A stretch of 64,000 nucleotides of DNA, taken from NCBI RefSeq assembly GCF_026262505.1, contig NC_067205.1, positions 8,990,001 to 9,054,000 on the forward strand. The letters are read 5' to 3'. Positions 38,052-47,965 of the stretch are shown here, in pieces. The first letter of the stretch is position 1. Every line of letters begins with the position of its first letter. Source of the DNA: Trichomonas vaginalis G3. Lineage: Eukaryota > Parabasalia > Trichomonadida > Trichomonadidae. The position numbers and the translations under genes are program-made. The notes beneath the pieces are model-generated. The model was not told the DNA's origin and searched no databases. It worked only from the letters and a program-made list of their open reading frames with translations.

Positions 38052-38070
38052 CGGAAAAAAGGGGGACCAC
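38052..38070 (-). promoter_or_regulatory. CCTTT (M5-type) core promoter of S29
   Basis: On the gene strand, CCCCCTTTTTTCCG lies immediately before the ATG. CCTTT (motif M5) is known to replace the initiator at start sites of many T. vaginalis genes. Confidence 0.55.
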
Positions 38071-39070
38071 AACCGCTATATCGACACTTTTTGGATTGAT
38101 GAAAATGGAATTAACTCTTGATCTGTAGTGTCTTTACCTATCTGAATATATTTATAGAATTAAAAACACCTAACGAGCAAAATTCATATTTGATAAAATC
38201 GATATTCTTGAGATCCGAATTGATTAATGGTTTTCAATGATAGCCAACTCCAGTCTCACCTGATTAGAAACCATATTGAATAAAATTAATTGAATAAGAA
38301 AAATATTAATATAAAGTGCCGAAATCAATTTCTCTGTTAAAAATGGTATTAAAAAGAAAGTTTGCACTATTTTATCAAATAACAAGGCGCAGGTTATGAG
38401 TATTTATTGATTTTATTTGAGAAAAATTTGATATGTTAAAGAAAATGAGGAAAAAATCGGCCTCTACATATGAATCATTATCAACATAAATTCCATTTTG
38501 GTTAATTGAATTTTGAATGAATGACATAAAATTATCGTCAATGCAGATATTTTATAACCATAAATAAGATTTTATAGATCATTAAGGGATTTGTGGTGCA
38601 ATAATTCATTTTCATGTCATATCGATTAAATGGGAAGTGAAATCATCTCAATATTTAATGATATATTACTTACACGATATATTAGAGCAGATTATCATAG
38701 AAATAGATGTTGAACGTTAAAATGGCAAAAATTCAGTATCCGAGGTATAATTTTGTTTTAAAATGGGCCATGATATATATGAAAATATTATTGTCAATGA
38801 TTTTTATTTTTCAATGTATACAGATTCTTGACCATTCAATTTTTTCAATGATTGTTTTCTAATTGAGGAGAATATATTTTGTTCAAACATGTAATAAAAT
38901 TACTGTCTTGCCGATCTTTTCATTACCTAAAATAATTTTGAAGTTTTCTGAAGTTCTGTAGTTTTTTTCAATATTAACAAATTTTGTTTAGCAAATATTG
39001 CTTAGTTATATGATCTAATGCATTTTTAATTCAATATCATCACAAAAATCATATTCAATATTTTCTTATC
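38071..39070. other. Long AT-rich divergent intergenic region
   Basis: About 1 kb. No gene or RNA is recognised. The left edge has the S29 promoter and the right edge the kinase initiator. Confidence 0.5.
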
Positions 39071-39073
39071 TAT

Positions 39074-39078
39074 TCATT
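39074..39078 (+). promoter_or_regulatory. Initiator (TCATT) of the kinase gene
   Basis: TATTCATT directly before the ATG fits TCA(+1)(Y)(T/A), with a 3-nt leader. Confidence 0.4.
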
Positions 39079-39999
39079 ATGTCTGTTGAAGAAGCATTGC
39101 AGAACCACGGATACACAATAGTAAAATTCATTAACAATGGTAGTTTTGGATCTTGTTTTCTTGTTAACTCAACCAAATTCAATCAGGACTTCGTTGCGAA
39201 AGTTTCAATGTGCGAAAATGCAGATTCTAAATATCTTGAATCATTGAAGTGTGAAGCTGAAATATTGAGCAAGTTGAACCATCCCAATATCGTTAGAATT
39301 TATGACTACTTTGTTGATGTCGGTCAAGTATTCATGATATTAGAATATTGCAGTGGTGGCAGCCTTTATGACATTATTCATGATAAAGTGAAGAAGAGTA
39401 CAAACAAAATTTTAAAGTATTCAATGCAAATTATTGATGCCCTATCATTTATGCACAATAAAGGCTTCGCACATTGCGATATCAAGCTTTCCAATATTCT
39501 TCTTGACAAATTTGATCGAATCAAGATCTGTGACTTCGGTCTCTCCCATTTTCTATCAAAAAATGACAAGTTGAAGGCAGACAAAGGAGTCAGAGGTACT
39601 ATGAACTATATGTCTCCAGAAATCCTCCTTGGATTTGATTATGATCCATATAAGGCCGATGTTTGGGCTTTAGGTGTCACTTTATTCTGTCTGATCAAGG
39701 ACAGGTTCCCATTCTGTGCTGCCAACACTAACATCCTTCTTGAAGATATCAATGATAATAATGGCAAGTTAACTGAAAAAGATGGTCCTTTGGCCGAAAT
39801 TATTAACATGTGCTTCGAACTAGAGCCAGTTAATAGGCCAACCATGCAAGCTACAAGGCTGAAAATGTTAGACATTTACAACAACTGCATTGACAAGAAA
39901 CCAAAATCATGCACTCGAATTTTCAATTGTGTCGCTAAGACAGGTATACTCAGTAACAGAAAACGTTTAGGTAGTTCTTTGCCTAACAATAAGATCTAA
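39079..39999 (+). CDS. Serine/threonine protein kinase (CAMK-like)
   Basis: 306 residues. Glycine loop NNGSFGSC (19-26), VAK lysine K41, alpha-C glutamate near 59-61, catalytic HCDIKLSNIL (132-141; HCD in place of HRD), DFG (152-154), SPE (179-181) and DVWALGVTLF (194-203). The kinase domain fills residues about 11-270, followed by a short basic tail. HPNIVRIYDYF and GTMNYMSPE suggest the CAMK/AMPK side of the kinome; trichomonads have hundreds of such short kinases. HCD kinases are usually active. Confidence 0.92.
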   Translation: MSVEEALQNHGYTIVKFINNGSFGSCFLVNSTKFNQDFVAKVSMCENADSKYLESLKCEAEILSKLNHPNIVRIYDYFVDVGQVFMILEYCSGGSLYDIIHDKVKKSTNKILKYSMQIIDALSFMHNKGFAHCDIKLSNILLDKFDRIKICDFGLSHFLSKNDKLKADKGVRGTMNYMSPEILLGFDYDPYKADVWALGVTLFCLIKDRFPFCAANTNILLEDINDNNGKLTEKDGPLAEIINMCFELEPVNRPTMQATRLKMLDIYNNCIDKKPKSCTRIFNCVAKTGILSNRKRLGSSLPNNKI

Positions 40000-40560
40000 A
40001 ATTGTTTGTTTTTTCCCTTCTTTTTAGTTCAAATAATTATCTTTTTTTCTATTTTTCTTTGCATATTTCTTATTAATCACTACATGGTGTGAAAACAATG
40101 TTGTTATGAACTGATGAGTTATGTGAATTTCAAGATCAAAAGAATTCATCTAAAATTCTTTAGATTATATAGAATGGTTCACATGCTAAGGACAAATTAT
40201 AAAACTTGCACATATTAAGTATAGAAGCATTTATATAATGGAACCTAATAGCGAAGTTTCTTAAGTTTATTGTTGATGTTACATCAGGAGACTTTATGCT
40301 TCTCTATTTTGCTATTCATAGAGCTTAATCGGAAACTGACTATAGCATTATGTACACAGATATGGTGGTGTGTATCGTGAATATATTTTCATTGAATGAA
40401 ATCAATGTTGTATCCTTGGAAAAAGGAATTTTAGAGACAACAAAAATTTGTGCACGTGGAGACTTAAATAGTATATATTAAATAAACAACACATAGAAAC
40501 GTTTATCTATTAATCATACAAATATAAAAATATATAATATATATCAAAAAAAATCAAAAA
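40000..40560. other. Convergent intergenic, AT-rich
   Basis: No gene or repeat is recognised between the ends of the kinase and cyclase genes. Confidence 0.5.
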
Positions 40561-43500
40561 TTACTTAGAATCTTTTGGAACTAAGTTTGAACTTGGAGCT
40601 GGATTATTATTCTGAGGCTGGTTGATAATAAACTGCTGACTTCCAAGTGTATTGAATGCTCTCGATGGAGAATTGATATAATATGTAATTTGTTTTCCTT
40701 TTCCTTTCAAGAAAGTTTCTCCTCTTTGTACAACGTCGAAATTAGATCCTTTGACCAAATCAAATGTTGCTTGAGATATATGGACTCTGTTTACTTCGCA
40801 TGTTGATTGTAATCTTGCAGCAACGTTAATTGGATCACCAATGATATCGAAAACGGGTTTATCTGTTCCTAATACACCTGCGATGACTGGTCCGCCGCTA
40901 TTTATACCAACTCTGATCTGGAGATTTGCATCAAGTTTGAGATTTATCTCATCCATTGTTGCAACAACATCCAAACCGAATAAAATTGTTTGTTCAGCAT
41001 GTTGCTCTGCAGGAGAATCGGTATTGAACAAACCAGCCGCAGCCATATAAATATCTCCAATTAATTTGATCTTTTGGAGCATATTGTATTTGGCAGCGAT
41101 CTTATCAATGCATGCGAAGTAGTGATTCAGGTTTGCCATGATATCTTGTGGTGTCAGATTTGCAGAATATTCCGAAAACTTGTTTATATCAATGAAAATG
41201 ATTGTTGCGCTTGGAACAACGAATGATATATCTTTCTCACCCTTGTTCAATTGAACAACAACATCTCTTGGCAAAATTTGATATAATAATTTTTCGGATT
41301 TTGCTTTTGCTTCTTCTGCTTGCTTCTTTTGGCTTATCAATTCTGTTTGGTCTCTCATGGTGATGACGAATGAGTTAATATCATTGTCATTATCCTTCTT
41401 CATGCCAATAATTGTCACATGGACTGGTTTTTCGTTTCCTGAATCAGTAAAAGTGGTTAAATCTTCTTCAACGTAGTTAGAGCTTTGGCCGTTCTTCATT
41501 ATTTCCAGTTTTTGGACCATTACTTCCCTTTCTTTGAAGAAAACAGATATGGATTGGCCTAACATTTGTTCTGGAGTGTATCTGAGTAATTCTGTTGTTC
41601 CGTTGTTGACAATTTCGATCATTCCTGCAAGGCTTGTGCAGAAAATAGGAGAGTTAGAGTTCTTTATGATGTTTCCTTCAACGGAAAGTTTCTCATTTTT
41701 GTTATCGCTCTTTCCTTTGAGGAAAACTTGGTTAAAGAGCTTGTTATTGAGGAGTTCGTATGGTGAAAATCGCTTTAGAACCATTAATGCGGCTTGGTAA
41801 GAGTATTTTCTGTACAATTCGTAAACATATGAGAAAAGGATCAGAATTAAAAGGAGAACAAAGTAAGCAGCGAAGATAATTGATATGGTGATAGTGAAAT
41901 TGGTGGTTTCTTTCTCTGCCAATTCAATTAATCTTGATGAAAATTTCAATTCCTTCGAGAATAATCTGTAATTCGTCAAATAAATGGCGTTTACGAGATC
42001 ATTAATATTATACGAAGGTGGAGATTTGCTCATACTTTGGATGATACTATAAGCAAAACTGTAATAAACATCGATCATTTTGTGGATACTTGCATTGACA
42101 TATGTCCTTGTTGGATCATCGACATCCGAGCTGATTTCGGAGTCAATTAGATTCAATTCGTCTAACGATTGGTCAAAACCACTGCAAGCAGGAATTGTGG
42201 AAGTTCCATCCACTAACGCTTTATCTACTTGAACAAGCTTTGAGAGGACGAAGTATGAAAGCCGAACGGTTAGGGTTGGATCTAAATAATTAAATTGTCC
42301 AACGTAATTCATCAAAGAAGCAACCATAACGGTGAGTCCTGCTGATTCTGATGATAATGCCAATCTAATTGCTGCCAAATAATTCCAATTCGTTATCTTA
42401 TTTATTGAAGAATTTGAATTAACAACAAGTCTGAAACCGAAAAAGGCACAGATGAAGATGCAAGCTGATATTACGAATAAAATGAATAGTAAAACAGCTG
42501 ATCTCTTTGTTGTTGAATGGTAATCTGCGACTTTTATGTCATCAGAGTAGGAATTCAGCATAATTGGCTCCTTAGCTTGTGATTTTGCTTTAATGTCAAA
42601 GGATTTGATCATATCTATGATCAAATGAAGTGATTTTGATGACATAACATGAATTGTAAGTAATGGAGCCAAAACTAAGAAAAAGATAACGATTGGAAGT
42701 GCTATTTGAAGCACGTTGAATCTCTTCTTCCATTTCGAGCCAATATCTTGTTGATTATTAGTTATTGATTCGAAAACTTGAAGAGAACCATTATAAATGG
42801 ACATATAGTTAAGTACTGTCATGCAAATCTCTGGAGAGTTATTCAAATGTGGTGGTTCTGCTGCTCCTGAAAGAATTCTTGAATAAACTATTAAAAGTGA
42901 CAACATTGATGAGAAAGACATCTTATCTGCAGTTGGAAGTGGTTGTGTTCCATGGCAGACATGGAATTCCCACTTTGTGTCAATGATTGGTGCAATGTAT
43001 TTCTCAACATTGTCTCCATTGAGAGCTTCATTTGCGATGTGATCGAAAACTTCAGTAAATTCTGAAGAAGAATTAGTTGAGAAACTCAGCATCTGCAAAA
43101 GAAGGCTTTCATTGAACAATTTAAATATTGGATCATCATCACTATGAAATAGGTCTTTAATTGCTTCAAGCTTCTGTGCATTGGCTTCTTTGGACATGTA
43201 ATCTGCAATTTCGAGAACTGTATTCGATACTGATGAGTAGAATCTGGCAAATGCGAAAGATTCAATTTGATCCATCCCTTCAACTTGCTTTTTGAGAGCA
43301 AAACTGGAATACTGCCAACCGAAAATGAACAAAGCACAGCATAAAAGAACATTCCAGATCATTGTTGTTGTGGCATATTTGATTTCGAGTGGAATTTTGT
43401 TCATTAAGCATCTGTGGAGTGCTAATCTCTCTCTGGGAAGAGTTAGAACTAGCTTGCCAAGGTGTTCTTCCACTTCAGAACCCAAATCTTGGTTATCAAA

Positions 43501-45336
43501 ATCTGAAATATCGGTTTCGAGGCTGCTTGACGAGTTGCTGTTGTTGGAACCATTTGAACCATTAGTTCCATTCAGCATATTCGACATAGCTTTGCGGTTA
43601 ACTCCATTATTTTTGATGATTTTTCCTTGGAAATCAACAATTTTCTCTGTTAAGTACTTAGGAAATGCTGCAATCATCATTCTGAACGAGTTATCAACGC
43701 TGAACGATGTTCCAAATTCGATAATATTCTGACGATGCTTCATTTTGAGGCCTCCAGGGAAATCACACTCAGCATTGATCAAATACTTCGCGAATTCTTC
43801 GCAAAACTTTGGGTTATTAGGAGAACTAAGTATTGATTCTCTCCAAATTGCGTTTGCTGACTGAGTTTTCTCAGCCAAGCTTTCGAAATATTCGGTTCCG
43901 AGCTTAGGAGAATCAACAGCGCCTCTTGCAAGCATCTCGCATTGACGACTCATTGTTCTTAATTCAACCAACTTCAATTTCGAAGCATTTGAAACGGTAA
44001 AGTTACGTAATGTCTTCACGGCATCGATCTGGAATATAAGGAATCTGTCGAGGAAGGCCAACGATCGACGTTTGAGCAAAAGTTTGGAAATTTTATTTAA
44101 TAATCTTGTTTCCTTTGGGAAAAAGTGGACCATTTGTAGGCACGTTGACAGTGTGAGCTCTTCGTTGTATGTATCAATAAGGTAATTTACTAATGTCCAT
44201 TCATAGAAACAAGGAGAATAAGAAATGAAAGCAATTCTTAAGTATAAAAGGGCTGTGAGTTCGTTATCTGCTAATCCAAGTTCATCAAAATAATCAGTTG
44301 CATCATCTTTTGATGAAAATGATTTGTCTAATTGTTTAATTATTTTCTTTCTCTTTATTATGCTATAAATCAATGCGCATCCTGTTGCAAGACCAAATAC
44401 AATCAATGCTCCTACAAGAGGATAGTAATGCATATCTTTTTTAATGAAATAACAGATAAATGAAAGTAAATCACCAACTGTAACGCCAAAAAACCATCCA
44501 TCACCTAATGCTTGGAATAAGACGTCAATAAATGGTTGATAATAAGACATGTAATATGATAAATACGCATAAACGCCCATGTGAAGTAAAATTGCTAATA
44601 ATTGAGCCCAAGATTCGAAAAGACGTAGCAAAAAGTAGAGGTTCATGACTATTATATTCGTAACAATAACATATATCATGATTGCTGGATCGAAATTCGT
44701 TAAAGGTCCTTTAGTAAGAAATGCAGTGCGAGAAGCAAGACTTTGAATCATAATAAATCCGAAATACTCGTATATGTATGTAAATAAGAATAAAATGCAG
44801 GAAATTATGATCTTATAACTAAAGTTTCCGTGAAAAATTTTGAATAACGTTTCCAAAGCACCGACCATTGCTGGCATATTAGTGGCAATCATTAATGATT
44901 CGAAGTAAAGTCTAAGTGGATAATTCATTGCTGATATAAACTTACGGTTAAGCTTATAGTAAGATAATTGATAAAAATTGATAAACAATATGATAATATT
45001 AGGTACAAATATGATTATTGCTTGTATAAAGTAGTCATTTTCAGTAGATGGAAATCTTCTCATGTAGAGGATTTGATAGATCCATTTAAGAACAGGATAG
45101 TTTTCAAATCCTTCCATATACTTATTCCAGGGCCATATTGACATGAAAAGTACTTGCAGGAAATAAGCAAACAAAAATGGATACCCAATGAGAATAGAGA
45201 TATGAGTTTGAAATACGTTCATTATCAATGGGAAATTCATGTCAATAAGACCATCGGTACGAATGGTCCCCAGCAACTGTGAATTAGCCTCGGTGCTTGC
45301 GCTTCCTACGCTATTTGTTGCTTGGTTTCCATTCAT
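40561..45336 (-). CDS. Multi-spanning membrane protein with PAS and class III adenylate cyclase domains
   Basis: 1591 residues. About a dozen hydrophobic segments in residues 40-330 (for example ISILIGYPFLFAYFLQVLFM), a helical middle (340-620), then pairs of membrane segments around 655-680, 875-900, 950-975 and 1145-1175. A PAS domain (about 1225-1330; GMIEIVNNGTTELLRYTPEQ, FVITMRDQTEL) leads by a coiled linker into a class III cyclase (about 1370-1560). Cyclase residues: metal-binding Asp in IIFIDINKF and LIGDIYMAA, substrate Lys in QKIKLIGD and Asp in FDIIGDPINVAARL, which fits ATP as substrate. This is the typical large cyclase of trichomonads, probably sensing signals at the surface. 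Confidence 0.9.
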   Translation of the reverse strand: MNGNQATNSVGSASTEANSQLLGTIRTDGLIDMNFPLIMNVFQTHISILIGYPFLFAYFLQVLFMSIWPWNKYMEGFENYPVLKWIYQILYMRRFPSTENDYFIQAIIIFVPNIIILFINFYQLSYYKLNRKFISAMNYPLRLYFESLMIATNMPAMVGALETLFKIFHGNFSYKIIISCILFLFTYIYEYFGFIMIQSLASRTAFLTKGPLTNFDPAIMIYVIVTNIIVMNLYFLLRLFESWAQLLAILLHMGVYAYLSYYMSYYQPFIDVLFQALGDGWFFGVTVGDLLSFICYFIKKDMHYYPLVGALIVFGLATGCALIYSIIKRKKIIKQLDKSFSSKDDATDYFDELGLADNELTALLYLRIAFISYSPCFYEWTLVNYLIDTYNEELTLSTCLQMVHFFPKETRLLNKISKLLLKRRSLAFLDRFLIFQIDAVKTLRNFTVSNASKLKLVELRTMSRQCEMLARGAVDSPKLGTEYFESLAEKTQSANAIWRESILSSPNNPKFCEEFAKYLINAECDFPGGLKMKHRQNIIEFGTSFSVDNSFRMMIAAFPKYLTEKIVDFQGKIIKNNGVNRKAMSNMLNGTNGSNGSNNSNSSSSLETDISDFDNQDLGSEVEEHLGKLVLTLPRERLALHRCLMNKIPLEIKYATTTMIWNVLLCCALFIFGWQYSSFALKKQVEGMDQIESFAFARFYSSVSNTVLEIADYMSKEANAQKLEAIKDLFHSDDDPIFKLFNESLLLQMLSFSTNSSSEFTEVFDHIANEALNGDNVEKYIAPIIDTKWEFHVCHGTQPLPTADKMSFSSMLSLLIVYSRILSGAAEPPHLNNSPEICMTVLNYMSIYNGSLQVFESITNNQQDIGSKWKKRFNVLQIALPIVIFFLVLAPLLTIHVMSSKSLHLIIDMIKSFDIKAKSQAKEPIMLNSYSDDIKVADYHSTTKRSAVLLFILFVISACIFICAFFGFRLVVNSNSSINKITNWNYLAAIRLALSSESAGLTVMVASLMNYVGQFNYLDPTLTVRLSYFVLSKLVQVDKALVDGTSTIPACSGFDQSLDELNLIDSEISSDVDDPTRTYVNASIHKMIDVYYSFAYSIIQSMSKSPPSYNINDLVNAIYLTNYRLFSKELKFSSRLIELAEKETTNFTITISIIFAAYFVLLLILILFSYVYELYRKYSYQAALMVLKRFSPYELLNNKLFNQVFLKGKSDNKNEKLSVEGNIIKNSNSPIFCTSLAGMIEIVNNGTTELLRYTPEQMLGQSISVFFKEREVMVQKLEIMKNGQSSNYVEEDLTTFTDSGNEKPVHVTIIGMKKDNDNDINSFVITMRDQTELISQKKQAEEAKAKSEKLLYQILPRDVVVQLNKGEKDISFVVPSATIIFIDINKFSEYSANLTPQDIMANLNHYFACIDKIAAKYNMLQKIKLIGDIYMAAAGLFNTDSPAEQHAEQTILFGLDVVATMDEINLKLDANLQIRVGINSGGPVIAGVLGTDKPVFDIIGDPINVAARLQSTCEVNRVHISQATFDLVKGSNFDVVQRGETFLKGKGKQITYYINSPSRAFNTLGSQQFIINQPQNNNPAPSSNLVPKDSK

Positions 45337-45574
45337 TATAAATAATTATTTATAGAAATTATATGAGTCATACAAATTTACACAATTTTCAAATGGACTT
45401 GATAACGTATGAAAGAATGTTGATAGAATATAATGCAGAATAATAATGTGGATAAATTTTAATGAATAAATACTTTTGAGGGAACTTTTTGGCAAACCCA
45501 AATTTTAGCTAAAAGTGACAGGGGAAAAAAACGTTTAGTATTAAAAAAAAAGACCGATGAGAGCTTCGTTCGAA
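45337..45574. other. Upstream region of the cyclase gene
   Basis: AT-rich. It includes TTGAGGGAACTTTTTGGC (about 45476) and AAAAGTGACAGG (about 45514) on the plus strand. No gene is seen. Confidence 0.4.
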
Positions 45575-45644
45575 ATATAGAGGGAACTGAGAATGCGCAA
45601 CCATTCTCAGGGAATATTGGATGCTATTCCCGTTCCCTCTGTAT
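45575..45644. ncRNA. Perfect three-way-junction structure (unknown RNA or cruciform)
   Basis: The outer stem has 13 pairs (45575-45587 with 45632-45644, one G-T). Hairpin 1 is TGAGAATG/CATTCTCA (45588-45609, 6-nt loop). Hairpin 2 is GGGAATA/TATTCCC (45610-45631, 8-nt loop). There are no unpaired bases at the junction. It could be an RNA, a DNA cruciform or a decayed repeat. No promoter was identified, so the RNA class is a guess. Confidence 0.45.
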
Positions 45645-45680
45645 GGAAAATTGAGGTTTTCAAAGGGAGTTAAAATAATA

Positions 45681-47039
45681 TCAAATTTATACTAATTTAC
45701 TTCAAATACAAGTATTTGACAGCTAAAATTAGTTACTTTAGCAATCCTATCAATACCCTTTTACGATTATTGTACTTTTTCGAAATAAAAGTAAAAACAA
45801 ATTTATACTAATTTACTTCAAAATACAAAAGTATTTGACAGCTAAAATTAGTTACTTTAGCAATCCTATCAATACCCTTTTACGATTATTTTACTTTTTC
45901 GAAATAAAAGTAAAAACAAATTTATACTAATTTACTTCAAAATACAAAAGTATTTGACAGCTAAAATTAGTTACTTTAGCAATCCTATCAATACCCTTTT
46001 ACGATTATTGTTACTTTTCGAAATAAAAGTAAAAACAAATTTATACTAATTTACTTCAAAATACAAAAGTATTTGACAGCTAAAATTAGTTACTTTAGCA
46101 ATCCTATCAATACCCTTTTACGATTATTGTTACTTTTTCGAAATAAAAGTAAAAACAAATTTATACTAATTTACTTCAAAATACAAAAGTATTTGACAGC
46201 TAAAATTAGTTACTTTAGCAATCCTATCAATACCCTTTTACGATTATTGTTACTTTTTCGAAATAAAAGTAAAAACAAATTTATACTAATTTACTTCAAA
46301 ATACAAAAGTATTTGACAGCTAAAATTAGTTACTTTAGCAATCCTATCAATACCCTTTTACGATTATTGCTACTTTTTCGAAATAAAAGTAAAAACAAAT
46401 TTATACTAATTTACTTCAAAATACAAAAGTATTTGACAGCTAAAATTAGTTACTTTAGCAATCCTATCAATACCCTTTTACGATTATTGTTACTTTTTCG
46501 AAATAAAAGTAAAAACAAATTTATACTAATTTACTTCAAAATACAAAAGTATTTGACAGCTAAAATTAGTTACTTTAGCAATCCTATCAATACCCTTTTA
46601 CGATTATTGTTACTTTTTCGAAATAAAAGTAAAAACAAATTTATACTAATTTACTTCAAAATACAAAAGTATTTGACAGCTAAAATTAGTTACTTTAGCA
46701 ATCCTATCAATACCCTTTTACGATTATTGTTACTTTTTCGAAATAAAAGTAAAAACAAATTTATACTAATTTACTTCAAAATACAAAAGTATTTGACAGC
46801 TAAAATTAGTTACTTTAGCAATCCTATCAATACCCTTTTACGATTATTGTTACTTTTTCGAAATAAAAGTAAAAACAAATTTATACTAATTTACTTCAAA
46901 ATACAAAAGTATTTGACAGCTAAAATTAGTTACTTTAGCAATCCTATCAATACCCTTTTACGATTATTGTTACTTTTTCGAAATAAAAGTAAAAACAAAT
47001 TTATACTAATTTACTTCAAAATACAAAAGTATTTGACAG

Positions 47040-47041
<2 letters not shown>
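45681..47041. repeat. 120-bp tandem repeat array, about 11.4 copies
   Basis: The unit begins AAATTTATACTAATTTACTT and includes AGTATTTGACAGCTAAAATT and CAATACCCTTTTACGATTAT. The first three copies differ by 1-2 bp in length; later ones are near identical. Because 120 is divisible by 3, a long frame runs through (46073-47128), but it is a repeat artefact. The last copy is interrupted at GACAGCTAAAA, where the Maverick begins. Confidence 0.95.

Positions 47042-47070
<29 letters not shown>
47042..47070. repeat. Homopolymer A(29) outside the right Maverick
   Basis: Intact 120-bp units have only four A at this place (GCTAAAATTAG). The remaining A came with the insertion. It mirrors the T(22) at 22568-22589. 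Confidence 0.85.
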
Positions 47071-47072
<2 letters not shown>

Positions 47073-47122
47073 TAGTGGGGCTTCCAGGCACTTCGTGCCC
47101 TCTAGCCCCGAAGATGTTTAGA
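47071..47122 (+). repeat. Maverick terminal inverted repeat (right element, left end)
   Basis: GGTAGTGGGGCTTCCAGGCA then CTTCGTGCCCTCTAGCCCC, with nested hairpin GGGGCT...AGCCCC around GGCAC-TTC-GTGCC. It matches 22516-22567 in inverted orientation. Next to it lies a stretch of about 35 bp (47118-47153) identical to the end of the methyltransferase gene. Confidence 0.85.
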
Positions 47123-47153
47123 ATATGAGAGAGGTCCTATAAACCGGAGAAAG

Positions 47154-47965
47154 TGTCATATAAACATCTGTCATTTTACTCAGAATTTTCATGAAATTTA
47201 CATCAAAAATATATTTTAGGGTAGAAGGGTATATCTAACCTCTTTTCTAACCTCTTTTCTACCCTCTTGAATTTTCATGAAATTTACACCAAAAATATAT
47301 TTTAGGGTAGAAGGGTATATCTAACCTCTTTTCTAACCTCTTTTCTACCCTCTTGAATTTTCATGAAATTTACACCAAAAATATATTTTAGGGTAGAAGG
47401 GTATATCTAACCTCTTTTCTAACCTCTTTTCTACCCTCTTGAATTTTCATGAAATTTACACCAAAAATATACTACTAGGGTCATTTACGAAGAAATCTCA
47501 ACAATGTCTTTACGATGAAGTCTTGACAAAGTCTTTACGAAGAAGTCTCAACAAAGTCTTTACGAAGAAGTCTCAACAAAGTCTTTACGAAGAAGTCTTA
47601 ACAAAGTCTTTACGAAGAAATTCATGAAAATTCAAGAGGGTAGAAAAGAGGTTAGAAAAGAGGTTAGATATACCCTTCTACCCTAAAATATATTTTTGGG
47701 TCATTTACGAAGAAGTCTCAACAAAGTCTTTACGAAAAGTCTCAACAAAGTCTTTACGAAGAAGTCTTGACAAAACATTTACGAAGAAATTCATGAAAAT
47801 TCAAGAGGGTAGAAAAGAGGTTAGAAAAGAGGTTAGATATACCCTTCTACCCTAAATTATATTTTTGGGTCATTTACACTCATTTACGAAGAAGTCTCAA
47901 CAAAGTCTTTACGAAGAAGTCTTTACAAAACATCTGTCAAAAGCCGCTTTTTAACTTCACTTAAA
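47154..47965. repeat. Maverick intergenic repeat field
   Basis: Three direct copies of an 86-bp unit (GGGTAGAAGGGTATATCTAA and TTTTCTACCCTCTTGAATTT) at about 47216-47460, two inverted copies near 47630-47695 and 47800-47860, and runs of a 25-bp unit (TTTACGAAGAAGTCTCAACA). No gene. The palindromic centre is GGTATATCTAACC here rather than GGTTAGATCTAACC. Confidence 0.85.

Noticed and set aside
22568-47070. Host island as cargo of one giant Maverick
   Set aside because: The island is bounded by outward ends of two separate elements, its genes have host-type promoters, and it contains a tRNA and ribosomal protein gene.
46073-47128. 351-residue open frame made of identical 40-residue repeats
   Set aside because: It is the 120-bp tandem array read in frame. 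The unit length is divisible by 3, and the frame ends in the A-run and the Maverick end.
47216-47440. Telomere-like TTTAGGG repeats
   Set aside because: TTTTAGGG appears only once per 86-bp unit and not as a short tandem.
47439-47627. 62-residue frame with KSQQSLYEEVLTKSLRR repeats
   Set aside because: Translation of the 25-bp intergenic repeats, with no second support.
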